Source of the DNA: Akkermansiaceae bacterium
GTDB lineage: Bacteria > Verrucomicrobiota > Verrucomicrobiia > Verrucomicrobiales > Akkermansiaceae
Length of the DNA: 64,000 nt
Assembly (NCBI GenBank): GCA_017798145.1
Contig: CP059069.1
Coordinates: 3,953,226-4,017,225, forward strand
Reading direction: 5' to 3'
Shown: in pieces, positions 8,878-18,262 of the stretch
How positions within the stretch are numbered: the first letter of the stretch is position 1
Layout of the letters: each line of letters opens with the position of its first letter
The notes under the pieces: generated by a model
Database searches by the model: none
What the model was told of the DNA's origin: nothing
What the model saw: only the letters and a program-made list of their open reading frames with translations
Position numbers and translations under genes: made by a program

Positions 8878-9999
8878 ATGTTTCTCCAGCAGCTCATCCG
8901 CATCCCTTCCGTCAACCCCGACCACGCCACCCCGACCAGGCCCGGCCTGAGCGGAGAAAAGGCGATGGCCGACTTCCTTGCAAGCCACCTCACCGAAGCA
9001 GGTGCCGAGGTCACCCTTGAGGAAATCCAGCCGAGCCGCCCGAACCTCATCGCCCGCTTCGCCCCGCTCGATGGCCGCCCCCGCATCCTCCTCGGCCCAC
9101 ACCTCGATACCGTCAGCGTCACGGGCATGATCATAGACCCCTTCTCCGGCGAGATCCGCGACGGAAAAATCTGGGGACGCGGCGCATCCGATACGAAAGG
9201 CCCCATGGCTGCGATGGTCGAAGCCCTGCTGGAAAACAAGCGCATTCTGGCCGATCTCCCCGTCGCAGTCGATTTCGTCGCCTTCATGGGCGAGGAGGCC
9301 TCACAGCACGGCTCCAAACACTTCGCCCGGCACCATGCGAAGCACTACCGGTTCGCCATCGTCGGCGAGCCGACATCGATGGACATCGTTCACATCACCA
9401 AGGGTTCCCTTTGGGCCACCCTGACAGCCACCGGCGTCCCCGCCCATTCCTCCCAGCCGCATCTCGGCGACAACGCCATCCTCAAGCTCTCCCGCTCCCT
9501 CCTCGATCTCCAGGAATATCTCTCCCCGGCGCTAGCCGCATACGCCAATCCCATCCTCGGCCCCTCGACCATCAATATCGGCACAGTCAACGGCGGCACC
9601 GCCCCGAACATCGTCCCGGACTGCGCGACGGCACAAATCGACATCCGCCTGACACCCGAGCTTCACTCTTCCGGCGGAGCCCTCCAGCTTCTCCGCGAAG
9701 CCATCGCCCAGCTCCGCCTGCCTCTGGAAATTTCCTACGCCCATGAAAACCCGCCCATGGAGACCGATCCGCAAGATCCGTACATCAGGAAACTCCTCTC
9801 CACCCATGTCGGCACCCGGCTTGTCGGAGCGCCGTGGTTCTCGGATGCCGCCCACCTCTCCGCCGCCGGCCTGCCCGCGATCTGCATCGGCCCCGGATCC
9901 ATCGCCCAGGCACACACCAAGGATGAGTATATCGAGATCGCCGCCTACGAGGAAGGCCGGGCGTTCTTCTCCACATTCATCCGCTCCCTCGCCGACTGA
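8878..9999 (+). CDS. M20-family metallopeptidase / amide hydrolase (ArgE/DapE/ACY1 type)
   Basis: The product has 373 residues. Dinuclear zinc ligands and catalytic residues are visible in order: GPHLDTV (His then Asp), GRGASDTKG (bridging Asp), MGEEASQHGS (Glu-Glu general base and ligand), VGEPTS, and a late His in AQAHTKDEYIE. The inserted dimerisation domain includes GVPAHSSQPHLGDNAI. Members deacylate N-acetyl amino acids, N-succinyl-diaminopimelate or small peptides; GEPTSMDIV is nearest to ArgE/DapE-like deacylases but the substrate is not certain. Its stop is five bases before the helicase start, so the two are probably one operon. Confidence 0.87.
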   Translation: MFLQQLIRIPSVNPDHATPTRPGLSGEKAMADFLASHLTEAGAEVTLEEIQPSRPNLIARFAPLDGRPRILLGPHLDTVSVTGMIIDPFSGEIRDGKIWGRGASDTKGPMAAMVEALLENKRILADLPVAVDFVAFMGEEASQHGSKHFARHHAKHYRFAIVGEPTSMDIVHITKGSLWATLTATGVPAHSSQPHLGDNAILKLSRSLLDLQEYLSPALAAYANPILGPSTINIGTVNGGTAPNIVPDCATAQIDIRLTPELHSSGGALQLLREAIAQLRLPLEISYAHENPPMETDPQDPYIRKLLSTHVGTRLVGAPWFSDAAHLSAAGLPAICIGPGSIAQAHTKDEYIEIAAYEEGRAFFSTFIRSLAD

Positions 10000-10004
10000 G
10001 CGCA

Positions 10005-12497
10005 ATGCCCACCCCCGCCGCCTTCCTGGAATCCAAGGGTTTCAAGCCCTTCCCGTTCCAGAAACAAGCCTGGGCCGCCTACCGCAAGGGTGAATCCGGC
10101 CTGCTCCATGCCCCCACCGGGCAGGGGAAAACCATGGCTGTCTATCTCGCCCCGCTCGCTGATTCCCTTGATGCGGAGTCTTGCGCCATCCTCTGGGTCA
10201 CACCGCTCCGCGCCCTCGCCGCAGACACCCTCCGCGCCCTCCGTGAGGCCCAGCAATTCTATCATCCCGGACTCACCGCCGAAGCCCGCACCGGCGATAC
10301 CCCCCCCGCCCTCCGCGCCCGCCTCCGCAAGAAGCTTCCCCACACCCTCGTCACCACCCCGGAGTCGCTCTCTCTCATGCTCACCCACCCGGAGACGCGG
10401 GAGAAATTCCGGAACCTGCGCTGTGTCATCATCGATGAATGGCACGAGCTCCTCGGCACGAAACGCGGTGTCCAGACCGAGCTCTGCCTAGCCCGCCTCC
10501 GCACATGGCTTCCCGCCCTCCGCGTCTGGTCACTCTCCGCCACCATCGGCAACCTCGAAGAAGCAGCCTCCACGATTGGTCCAAGTCTTCCACTGAGCAC
10601 CGATCACTCGGCGCCCGGCACCCCGACCATCATCTCCGCCTCCCTCAGGAAGGAGATCGTCATCGAAACCCTCATCCCAAGGGAGATCGACAACTTCCCT
10701 TGGTCCGGCCACATCGGCACCTCCCTGGCCCCGCAGGTCATCCGCCGCATCGAGACCGCGAAATCCACCCTGCTCTTCACCAACACCCGCTCCCAGACGG
10801 AAATCTGGTTCCAGGAAATCCTGCAACTCCGCCCTGCGTGGAAAAACCTCATCGCCATGCACCACGGCTCGCTCGACCGCGCCGAGCGCGACATCGCGGA
10901 GCGCGGCCTGCGCGATGGCTCCCTGAAATGTGTCGTGGCCACCTCATCCCTGGATCTCGGGGTGGACTTCTCACCCGTTGACCAGGTCATCCAGATCGGC
11001 TCCCCGAAAGGTGTCGCGCGCCTGCTCCAGCGCGCAGGCCGCTCCGGCCACCAACCGGGAGCGCCCTCGAAAATCCTCGGTGTCCCCACCAACGCGCTGG
11101 AACTCATCGAATTCGCCGCAGCCCGCAAGGCCGCACAGGACAAGGCCATCGAGTCGCGCCAACCGCTGCCCAAGCCATTGGACGTACTCGTCCAGCACCT
11201 CGTAACCTGCGCGATCGGCGAGCCTTTCCTCCCCTGTGAAATGCTCGCCGAAATCCGCTCCGCCCACGCCTACAGGGATCTGACGGAAGCCGAGTGGCAA
11301 TGGGCGCTCATCTACATCACCCGGGGCGGGAAAGCCCTTGCCGCCTACCCGCAATACCAGAAAGCCTGTATCGACCCGGAAGGCCGCTACGCCGTGACCG
11401 ACAAGCATCTGGTCACCCGCCACCGCCTCTCCATCGGCACCATCACCTCGGACTCGCACATCTCGCTGAAATTCGCCAACGGCCACAGCCTGGGGAGCGT
11501 CGAGGAAGGCTTCATCTCGAAGCTCAAGCCCGGCTCCACCTTCATCTTTTCCGGCCGCCATCTCAGCCTCGTCCGCATCCGGCAGAAAACCGCCACCGTG
11601 AAGCCCGCCACGAAAACCGCCAAAGGCAAGGTCGCCATCTGGGGGGGCGCCAAGATGCCTCTCTCCACCGAGCTCGCCCATGCCTTTTCCGATCTCATCC
11701 ACAAGGAGGGGCGGAATCCCTCCGTCCGGGAATCCAAGTCTTCCGCTGATGACCGATCACTGGTCACCCGGCACGGCTCGCCAGAGCTGCAAGCCGTTTC
11801 ACCCATATTGTCCGTTCAGCGAAAGTGGTCCCGCCTGCCCTCGGATTCCTTCCTCCTCATTGAGCACACCCGCTCCCGCGAGGGCGAGCACCTCTTCCTC
11901 TATCCCTTTGCAGGCCGCCTCGCCCACGAAGGCCTCGCCGCCCTCCTGGCTTTCCGCATTTCCCGCAAAAACCCGGAGACCATCACCGCCACCCAGAACG
12001 ATTACGGTCTCTCGCTGACGGCAAGACGCGGTCTCCCTTTTTCCGAGGATAGCCTGCGCCAGCTCCTCGCCCCGGAAAACCTCCTTGCGGATCTGCTGGA
12101 GTGCATGAACACCGCCGAGCTCGCCCGCCGCCAGTTCCGCGAGATCGCGCGGGTCTCCGGCCTGATCCTCCAACCCATGCCCGGACGCCAGGCTGCCTCA
12201 CAGCGCGAGCTGCAATCCTCCGCCACGCTCCTCTACGAAGTCCTCCAGCGCTACGATCCGGAAAATCTCCTTCTCGCCCAGTCCGAGCGGGAGATCCTCG
12301 AAAAGCAGCTCGAGCTCACCCGCCTCAGGTCATGCCTGGACAAGATCCGCTCCCAAGCCCTCGATCTCCGCGAAACCGAAAAGCTCACCCCCTTTGCCTT
12401 CCCCCTCTGGGCCGAGCGCCTCCAGGCCACGCACATCGGCCCCGATGCGGCCACCCGCCTCGAGGCGATGCTCGAGGAGCTGAAGTCCGCACTGTGA
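10005..12497 (+). CDS. Lhr-like DEXH helicase of the ligase-associated DNA repair type
   Basis: This is an 830-residue superfamily 2 helicase. It carries FPFQKQAWAAYRKGESGLLH before Walker A APTGQGKT, then LWVTPLRALA, TTPESLSLML, DEWHELLG (motif II DEWH), SATIGN, and in the second RecA domain VATSSLDLGVDF and QRAGRSGH. The C-terminal region has the conserved FIFSGRHLSLVR and a glycine-rich KVAIWGGAKMPLS. Length and these motifs match the bacterial ligase-associated DEXH helicase family, normally encoded with an ATP-dependent DNA ligase, a nuclease and a phosphoesterase. None of those partners is within this window. Confidence 0.88.
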   Translation: MPTPAAFLESKGFKPFPFQKQAWAAYRKGESGLLHAPTGQGKTMAVYLAPLADSLDAESCAILWVTPLRALAADTLRALREAQQFYHPGLTAEARTGDTPPALRARLRKKLPHTLVTTPESLSLMLTHPETREKFRNLRCVIIDEWHELLGTKRGVQTELCLARLRTWLPALRVWSLSATIGNLEEAASTIGPSLPLSTDHSAPGTPTIISASLRKEIVIETLIPREIDNFPWSGHIGTSLAPQVIRRIETAKSTLLFTNTRSQTEIWFQEILQLRPAWKNLIAMHHGSLDRAERDIAERGLRDGSLKCVVATSSLDLGVDFSPVDQVIQIGSPKGVARLLQRAGRSGHQPGAPSKILGVPTNALELIEFAAARKAAQDKAIESRQPLPKPLDVLVQHLVTCAIGEPFLPCEMLAEIRSAHAYRDLTEAEWQWALIYITRGGKALAAYPQYQKACIDPEGRYAVTDKHLVTRHRLSIGTITSDSHISLKFANGHSLGSVEEGFISKLKPGSTFIFSGRHLSLVRIRQKTATVKPATKTAKGKVAIWGGAKMPLSTELAHAFSDLIHKEGRNPSVRESKSSADDRSLVTRHGSPELQAVSPILSVQRKWSRLPSDSFLLIEHTRSREGEHLFLYPFAGRLAHEGLAALLAFRISRKNPETITATQNDYGLSLTARRGLPFSEDSLRQLLAPENLLADLLECMNTAELARRQFREIARVSGLILQPMPGRQAASQRELQSSATLLYEVLQRYDPENLLLAQSEREILEKQLELTRLRSCLDKIRSQALDLRETEKLTPFAFPLWAERLQATHIGPDAATRLEAMLEELKSAL

Positions 12498-12546
12498 ACC
12501 GATGGATCGGGCGGCCTTGGATGTCCCCTCGGCCATTTCCGCGCAA

Positions 12547-13461
12547 TCAGCCACCGGTCATCTCCAGCCATGGCCTGAAATCCTCCGGGGGAGGGGCGGT
12601 GAAGTGGAGCTTCTTTCCGGAAACGGGATGCTCGAAGGAGAGCTGCCAGGCGTGGAGCATCAATCGCGGGGTGGGGAGCTCGTGCTTTTTCCCGTAGATG
12701 GTATCGCCGAGGATGGGGGTGCCGATGTGGTGGAGGTGGACGCGGATCTGGTGGGTGCGGCCGGTGTGGAGGTGGCAGAGCAATAGGGCTGTCTTCGTCG
12801 CAAGATCGGTGGCGAGGGTTTCGTAATCGGTGATCGCGGTCTTGCCGGCCGGCGGCGTGATGACGGCCATTTTCTGGCGGTTCACCGGGTGGCGGCCGAT
12901 GTGGGTGAAGATCGTGTCCTTGGCCTTCGCGGGGATGCCATGGGTGACGGCGAGGTAGAGCTTCTCCATCGTCGTGCGCTCGGAAAACTGGGTGGTGAGC
13001 GACTGGTGGGCGATGTCGGTCTTGGCGACGACGAGGCAGCCCGATGTGTCCTTGTCGAGGCGGTGGACGATGCCGGGACGCTCGACCCCGCCGATGCCGG
13101 AGAGCTTGCCCTTGCAATGGTGGAGCAGGGCGTTGACAAGCGTGCCGTCGGGGTTGCCCGGGGCGGGGTGGACGACGATGCCGTGAGCCTTGTGGAGCAC
13201 GATGATGTGCTCGTCCTCAAAAAGGATGTCGAGCGGGATGTCCTGCGGCGCTGCGATGTCCGGCGTGGCCTCGGGAATCACTATGGATATAGTATCTCCG
13301 TCCCTGACTGGGTCGCGCGGCTTGGCCGGCTTTCCGTTGGCGAGGATGTATTGCTCGCGGATCAGCGCCTGGATGCGGGAGCGGGAGAGCTCCGCGAGCC
13401 GGGCGGCTAGGTAGGCATCGAGGCGGTCGTGGTTGCCTTCGGCTGAAATTTCGAGGCTCAC
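12547..13461 (-). CDS. rluD: RluD/RluA-family 23S rRNA pseudouridine synthase
   Basis: The product has 304 residues: an N-terminal S4 RNA-binding domain (RLDAYLAARLAELSRSRIQ, ANGKPAKPRDPVRDGD) followed by the synthase domain, with catalytic motif HRLDKDTSG at 133-141 (Asp136), KLYLAVTHG, and a C-terminal GRTHQIRVHLHHIGTPILGD. RluD-type enzymes isomerise uridines in helix 69 of 23S rRNA. It begins at a GTG that overlaps the stop of the upstream small-domain gene by four bases, making it third in a coupled parA operon. The exact target position is not proven by sequence. Confidence 0.9.
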   Translation of the reverse strand: MSLEISAEGNHDRLDAYLAARLAELSRSRIQALIREQYILANGKPAKPRDPVRDGDTISIVIPEATPDIAAPQDIPLDILFEDEHIIVLHKAHGIVVHPAPGNPDGTLVNALLHHCKGKLSGIGGVERPGIVHRLDKDTSGCLVVAKTDIAHQSLTTQFSERTTMEKLYLAVTHGIPAKAKDTIFTHIGRHPVNRQKMAVITPPAGKTAITDYETLATDLATKTALLLCHLHTGRTHQIRVHLHHIGTPILGDTIYGKKHELPTPRLMLHAWQLSFEHPVSGKKLHFTAPPPEDFRPWLEMTGG

Positions 13462-14054
13462 GCGGGGGAGGCCGTTTGGATGAGGACTTCGGTGATGGTC
13501 TGGACGTGGTTGGCGGGGAGGGACTCCGGGACGATGGCTCCGAGCACGATGCGCCCGTAGGGGGTTTCACAGGGGACGACCTCAAGGATGGATGCGGGGC
13601 CGATCTTCACGTGGATGTTGCCGGAGCCGCGGGACGCGAGGGCAAGGTTCCGCGCCATGAAATGGAGCCGGCCGTGGCCGCTTTCGTCGAAGATGACCTT
13701 CCCTTCCCGGTCGAGGATGAAAATGTCGGTGGCACGGAAATGCTTCGCCAGCCAATCGCGGAAGATCTGGATTCGCTCCAGGAAGCGTGTGCGGGATGGG
13801 GCGGCGGGAGGCGGCTCTGGGGATTGCGCCGGAGCGGCGGTTGGCCCGACGATTTTCCCGACGAGGGGAGCTGGTGCCGGGGCTTCCGGTTGCGGTGGGG
13901 CGGCCGGCTGCGCATCGGATGTCATGAACCCGACGAAGGAGGAATCGAAGCCTGGATCCGCCGCCGATAGGCGAGCGGGTGCGACGGGCCGGAGCAACTG
14001 CTCGGCGAGGTGCCGCACCTCCGAGGGGTCAAGCCATGGGTTGACGGGATCCAT
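13458..14054 (-). CDS. Unidentified protein with Pro/Ala-rich linker and possible roadblock/LC7-like domain
   Basis: This 198-residue product has three parts: an N-terminal acidic helix region (PWLDPSEVRHLAEQLL), a low-complexity Pro/Ala linker (about residues 50-85), and a compact C-terminal domain (IFILDREGKVIFDESGHGRL, then SILEVVPCETPYGRIVLGAI) whose alternating strand/helix pattern resembles roadblock/LC7 or longin-like domains. It sits between parA and rluD, overlapping each by one and four bases. Roadblock proteins often regulate small GTPases; a role with the ParA ATPase is inferred from position only. The domain call needs a profile search. Confidence 0.6.
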   Translation of the reverse strand: MDPVNPWLDPSEVRHLAEQLLRPVAPARLSAADPGFDSSFVGFMTSDAQPAAPPQPEAPAPAPLVGKIVGPTAAPAQSPEPPPAAPSRTRFLERIQIFRDWLAKHFRATDIFILDREGKVIFDESGHGRLHFMARNLALASRGSGNIHVKIGPASILEVVPCETPYGRIVLGAIVPESLPANHVQTITEVLIQTASPA

Positions 14055-14848
14055 CAGTGGGGCTGGAAATTATGGTGGTGGCGGGATTTGGAGAGTTTCG
14101 CCTGCACTTCCGCGCGCAGGGAATCGAAGACCGTTTCCGCTCCCGCCCCATCCTCGAGGACACCGACGGGCAGGCCTTTTGCACTGGCGCGGATGTAGAT
14201 CTCGTCGCGAGGGATGGTGGTCTGGAAAAGCATTTCCTCGGGGAGAAGCTGGCGCAGGGCGGTGGCGGACTCGGTGCTCTCGGCCAGCCCCTGCTGGATC
14301 ATCGTGAGGCAGACGCCGAGGACGTTGAGGCGCGGGTTGATGATGCGGAGCCGGTTGAGCCCTTCCAGGAGCTTCGGCACGGAGCGGATGCCAAGCGGCT
14401 CCGCCTGCTGTGGGATGATGAGGGCGTCCGCCGATGCGATGATGTCGTTGGTCACGCCGAAGAGGCCGGCCGCGGTGTCGATCAGGCAAATGTCGTGGCG
14501 GCGGGCGGCGGCGTTCCTGAGAAAAGCCTTCACGCGGGCGAGGTGGGAGCCGGATGAGCCGTTGCCCGCCTCGTAATCGCTGGCCTGGCCGGCGGCAACG
14601 AGGGATAAGGTTTCGAGCCGCGTCGGGACGACGAGGCGCTCCATCGGGATGCCAGGATCCGCGAGGAAATCGTAGAATCCCGGGAGCAGCCGCGACTGCC
14701 TGGTGAGGGACAGGCCGACGGAACCCTGTGGATCCGCATCCACGAGCAGGGTGTTGAGCCCGGCGCGCGCAAAGGCGTGGGCGAGGTTGATGGAAAGTGT
14801 GGTTTTACCCACACCGCCCTTTTGGCTGGAGATGGCGATGCTGATCAC
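14054..14848 (-). CDS. parA: ParA/MinD-like partition ATPase
   Basis: The product has 264 residues from a GTG at 14848. The deviant Walker A SSQKGGVGKTT stands at the N-terminus, Walker A' DADPQGS follows near residue 40, and ICLIDTAAG is Walker B. The frame is open upstream to 15082, but protein similarity begins exactly at the GTG. ParA proteins dimerise on ATP and bind DNA nonspecifically to position DNA or protein cargo. No ParB gene follows; its downstream neighbours are the small-domain protein (one-base overlap) and rluD. It may be an orphan positioning ATPase rather than the chromosomal ParA. Confidence 0.85.
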   Translation of the reverse strand: MISIAISSQKGGVGKTTLSINLAHAFARAGLNTLLVDADPQGSVGLSLTRQSRLLPGFYDFLADPGIPMERLVVPTRLETLSLVAAGQASDYEAGNGSSGSHLARVKAFLRNAAARRHDICLIDTAAGLFGVTNDIIASADALIIPQQAEPLGIRSVPKLLEGLNRLRIINPRLNVLGVCLTMIQQGLAESTESATALRQLLPEEMLFQTTIPRDEIYIRASAKGLPVGVLEDGAGAETVFDSLRAEVQAKLSKSRHHHNFQPH

Positions 14849-14962
14849 GCGGGGAACGGAGAATCCTTGTGGGGAGAGGTTAGCGGCGGGCGGTCGCAGC
14901 GGAAGTCTTTTCTTCTTCTCTTGGCAAGTCCGCGGGTTTTGTGGATGCTCTGCGGAAGCAAC

Positions 14963-17164
14963 GTGAATCCGGCCAACCCAAAGCGACTCATCCCGGCAGG
15001 AATTGCTGCCGCAGGGTTCCTGTCGCTTGGCTCTTGCCGCGATAGGGCGGTGGAAGCGGAGATGCCTCCCGATCTCCCCCAATCACGCATCTCGTCGCTT
15101 GCAGGCAGGAACAATCTCGCGGGCCTGCCGGGCATGGTTTACCCTGCTGCGGAAAAATCCCCCATCCACTGGCAGCCGTGGACGGAGGACAGCAAGAAAA
15201 TGGCGCGCGATGCCGGGAGGCTCATGCTGGTTGTGATCGCGATCCCGCAGCAGCCTTCCTATGCCGGTGTGCTCGGCCAGCTGGGCTCGGATCCCGCTAC
15301 GGTGCAGGCGATCAACAGCACATACGTCCCCGTCCTGGTTGATGGCGATGCGGTGCGCGAACTGGGCATTCTCACCGCCGGGCTTTGCTCCGAGATCGGG
15401 AGCGGCCTGCAACTGCCGCTCATGGTCTGGATGACCCCGGAATCCAATCCCGTCGCATGGATACCGCTTCCTTCCGATGAGTCCGCCTCTGCGGTGGATC
15501 TATTCACCCAATCGCACGGCATGGTCGGCAACATGTGGATCGAGGATCCCCGGTACGTGGCGGATAACAGCCGGATGGATCAGAAAAACCGCTCGGAAAG
15601 GATGATGAAAAGGGTGGCGGAGCGGGAACTCAGCAAGCAGCCCGCACAAGATTCGCTCCGTGCCCTGCGGCAGCTCACCTCGCTCTATGATCCGGTCTCT
15701 CGAACCTTCGACGAGGCCGGCGGGCTTTTTCCCTGCGGTGCCATCGACCTGCTCGCCATGGGAGCGCGCATGGAGGCTGTGCCCGCCGACTTGCGGGAAA
15801 AAAGCAGGATGACGCTGTCTTGCCTCCTCGATGACCTGCTCTCCAGCGCGATGTTCGACCCTCTCGACGGCGGCGTTTTCAACGCCCGGCGCGGATCCAC
15901 ATGGTCGTTGCCCGGTTTCCACAGGGATTGCACAGCCCAGGCACGGGTCGTCATTTCTCTCCTCGACGGCTATGAGGTGACGGGCAATGATCTGGCGCTG
16001 GAACGTGCCCTTGGATGCCTCGCATTCATGGAAAAAACCTACCGCACGCGGGAGGGGCTTTTCCGCATCGGCGGGGGGGAAATAGGTGCGGCCGAGAATT
16101 GGCTCTGGCGCCTTGAGGATGTACAGGGCGCGCTCAGCGAATCGGAGCTTGCCGCTTGGATCATTGCCTCCGGCATGGAAGCGCCCGGGAACCTGCCCTC
16201 GGAGGTGGATCCCCTCAGGCAGTTTTTCAGGGCAAACAGCATTTCCGCCGCGAAAACAGATGCCGAGGTCGCGGCGGAACTCGGCGCCGATCCCGCAGCC
16301 ACGCGCGAAGCTCTCGCCCGTGCCCGTGAAAAGCTCCTCAAGGTTCGCAACAGCCGCCTGAGCCCATCCCCGGATAGCCAGGGGGCCAGCGCGTCGGCAA
16401 GCTTCCGCGCCGTCAGCGCATACGCCTCGGCATATCGCATCACCGGCAAGGTGGAGTTCCGTGATCTCGCCGTATCCACCCTTGCGAAGTCCAGGGTGGC
16501 CTTCGCGGACGGCCCGCGCCTGAAGTCCTACGAGAGCGATGCGCCGGAGAGCATCGTGGCCGCCCGCGCCTTCATCTATGGTCTTGCCATCCAGGCAGCT
16601 CTCGATGTTGCCGCCGTCTCCTTGGATGAGTCATGGAACATCTGGGCGGGCGATCTTTCCAGCACGGCTTCCGAGCTTTTCATGAAGGATGGCGCACCGG
16701 TCGAATGCCCTGCCTATGCGGATCTCTCGCGCCTGCCCATCGCGGATCTCGCCATGCTCTTCGACGAATCCAGCATCGGCCTTTTCGCGATGGCGGAAAG
16801 CCGCCTGGAAGCTCTCGGCATCCCTTTCGTACCAGCCTTCGCGGAGCTTGTCGCAGGCCTCCCCATGGACTCGCTCGACAGCCCCATCCTGCATACGGAT
16901 CTCATCCAGGCGGCCATCATGAAGCATCATGGCATCACCTGCATCCATTCAGCGGGCGCAACGGAGGAAATGAGGATTGCCATCGCAAGAAGCCCCCTCA
17001 AGGGCATGAACCGCCGCTCATCCGCCCGCGAAGGCGAGGTTCCGGATCCCAAGGGTGCTCTCATCCTCGGGCCGGGAAAGGAAGTCCGCCAAGCGGCCAA
17101 CGCCGCCGATATCCGTGCGATCTTTGCCATAAGCCCCAATGTATCCGTATCTAACAACAAGTAA
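14963..17164 (+). CDS. Lipoprotein distantly related to YyaL/DUF255 thioredoxin-like toroid proteins
   Basis: The 733-residue protein begins at a GTG at 14963 preceded by GGAAG. A short hydrophobic stretch ends in a lipobox LGSC (FLSLGSCRDRA), so it is probably an outer-membrane or periplasmic lipoprotein. The N-terminal part (SPIHWQPWTEDSKKMARDAG) corresponds to the opening of YyaL/SPATA20-like proteins, whose thioredoxin-like domain normally continues with a CxxC; here the matching place reads IPQQPSYAG and has no cysteine pair. The rest is helical and toroid-like (FNARRGSTWSLPGFHRDCTA). An in-frame ATG at 14945 is an alternative start. The function is unknown. Confidence 0.65.
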   Translation: MNPANPKRLIPAGIAAAGFLSLGSCRDRAVEAEMPPDLPQSRISSLAGRNNLAGLPGMVYPAAEKSPIHWQPWTEDSKKMARDAGRLMLVVIAIPQQPSYAGVLGQLGSDPATVQAINSTYVPVLVDGDAVRELGILTAGLCSEIGSGLQLPLMVWMTPESNPVAWIPLPSDESASAVDLFTQSHGMVGNMWIEDPRYVADNSRMDQKNRSERMMKRVAERELSKQPAQDSLRALRQLTSLYDPVSRTFDEAGGLFPCGAIDLLAMGARMEAVPADLREKSRMTLSCLLDDLLSSAMFDPLDGGVFNARRGSTWSLPGFHRDCTAQARVVISLLDGYEVTGNDLALERALGCLAFMEKTYRTREGLFRIGGGEIGAAENWLWRLEDVQGALSESELAAWIIASGMEAPGNLPSEVDPLRQFFRANSISAAKTDAEVAAELGADPAATREALARAREKLLKVRNSRLSPSPDSQGASASASFRAVSAYASAYRITGKVEFRDLAVSTLAKSRVAFADGPRLKSYESDAPESIVAARAFIYGLAIQAALDVAAVSLDESWNIWAGDLSSTASELFMKDGAPVECPAYADLSRLPIADLAMLFDESSIGLFAMAESRLEALGIPFVPAFAELVAGLPMDSLDSPILHTDLIQAAIMKHHGITCIHSAGATEEMRIAIARSPLKGMNRRSSAREGEVPDPKGALILGPGKEVRQAANAADIRAIFAISPNVSVSNNK

Positions 17165-17177
17165 ACAGACCCTTGCC

Positions 17178-18242
17178 ATGAACACCCGCAAACCCATGCT
17201 GGCAGCAGCCGCCTGCCTCTTCCTTTCCACCCAGCCATCCCCGGCGGACACCATCATCCTCAAAAACGGGGAGAGCGTCCGGGGAAATGTGATCCGCGAG
17301 GATGCCGAGAGCTACACCGTGGAGATCAAGGTGGGCACGATCCGCGATGAAAAGGTTTTCCCCAAGGCCGATGTCAGCCGCATCGAGAAGGAGAAGGCCG
17401 ACGACAAGGCTTTCCGGGAAATCGAGGGACTGTCACCAGCCCCGGAGCTTCTCGGCAAGGAGGGATACGAGGCTCGGATGAAAAAAATCGAGGGATTCAT
17501 AAAGGATTACCCGGATAGCGCGAAGGCCGCGGCCGCAGCGGAAATGCTCGAAGCCCTGGCCGCCGAGTACGCCATTGTCGCCGCAGGTGGCATCAAGTTC
17601 GGGGAGGAAATGGTGACCGTGGAAGCTTACGAGGCGAACGCATACGAATACGACGTGAAAATCGCGGAGAGACGGATCAAGGATGATGTCGCGCGCCGCG
17701 ACCTGCTCGGAGCGCTGCGCAAGTTCACCGAATTTGGCGAGAGATACGGGGAGCCGCCAAGCTACCAGGGCATAGCCACACTCATGCTCCAGGTTCTCCA
17801 GGCCTATCGCAACAGCCTGCAGGAAAACCTTGCGTCCCTGGAATCGCGCACCGAGAAGCGGCAGGCCGGCCTGGCCGTGATGGCCAACGAAGACCGTGCC
17901 AAGACAGAACGCGCACTCAAGGAGCAGATGGAGAAAGTACAGGCGAATTACCAGGAGGAGAAGTCTTCCGGTCAGAAATGGGTCACCCCCGATTCCTTCC
18001 ACAAGGAATCCATGGACGAGGCCCTGCGCCAGGTGGTTGCCGAGACGGCGAGGCTGGAAGGCCGGCCAGCAGCCGTGGCTCTGGAGATGCCGCACGCCCT
18101 GGCATACCGCACCGCATGGGCGGCGCTTGCCGATGCCTCGGATGAGGAGAAGAAAAAGATCCTAGACGATGCCAAGCAGAACCGCCTCTCGGAATACTAC
18201 CTCGAAAAGCTCCGGGTCCGCGCGGATCTCCCGCAAAACTGA
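17178..18242 (+). CDS. Exported protein of unknown function with coiled-coil segments
   Basis: The 354-residue product starts at the ATG at 17178, 13 bases after the upstream lipoprotein gene, and opens with a signal peptide (MNTRKPMLAAAACLFLS, cleaved about SPA|D). The mature N-terminus (DTIILKNGESVRGNVIREDA, ESYTVEIKVGTIRDEKVFPK) resembles a small beta-barrel found near the start of many Verrucomicrobial exported proteins. Helical and coiled-coil regions follow (AKTERALKEQMEKVQANYQE). No enzyme motif is seen. Spacing suggests co-transcription with the lipoprotein. Confidence 0.7.
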   Translation: MNTRKPMLAAAACLFLSTQPSPADTIILKNGESVRGNVIREDAESYTVEIKVGTIRDEKVFPKADVSRIEKEKADDKAFREIEGLSPAPELLGKEGYEARMKKIEGFIKDYPDSAKAAAAAEMLEALAAEYAIVAAGGIKFGEEMVTVEAYEANAYEYDVKIAERRIKDDVARRDLLGALRKFTEFGERYGEPPSYQGIATLMLQVLQAYRNSLQENLASLESRTEKRQAGLAVMANEDRAKTERALKEQMEKVQANYQEEKSSGQKWVTPDSFHKESMDEALRQVVAETARLEGRPAAVALEMPHALAYRTAWAALADASDEEKKKILDDAKQNRLSEYYLEKLRVRADLPQN

Positions 18243-18262
18243 TCCCAAGAACCGACAGCGAT

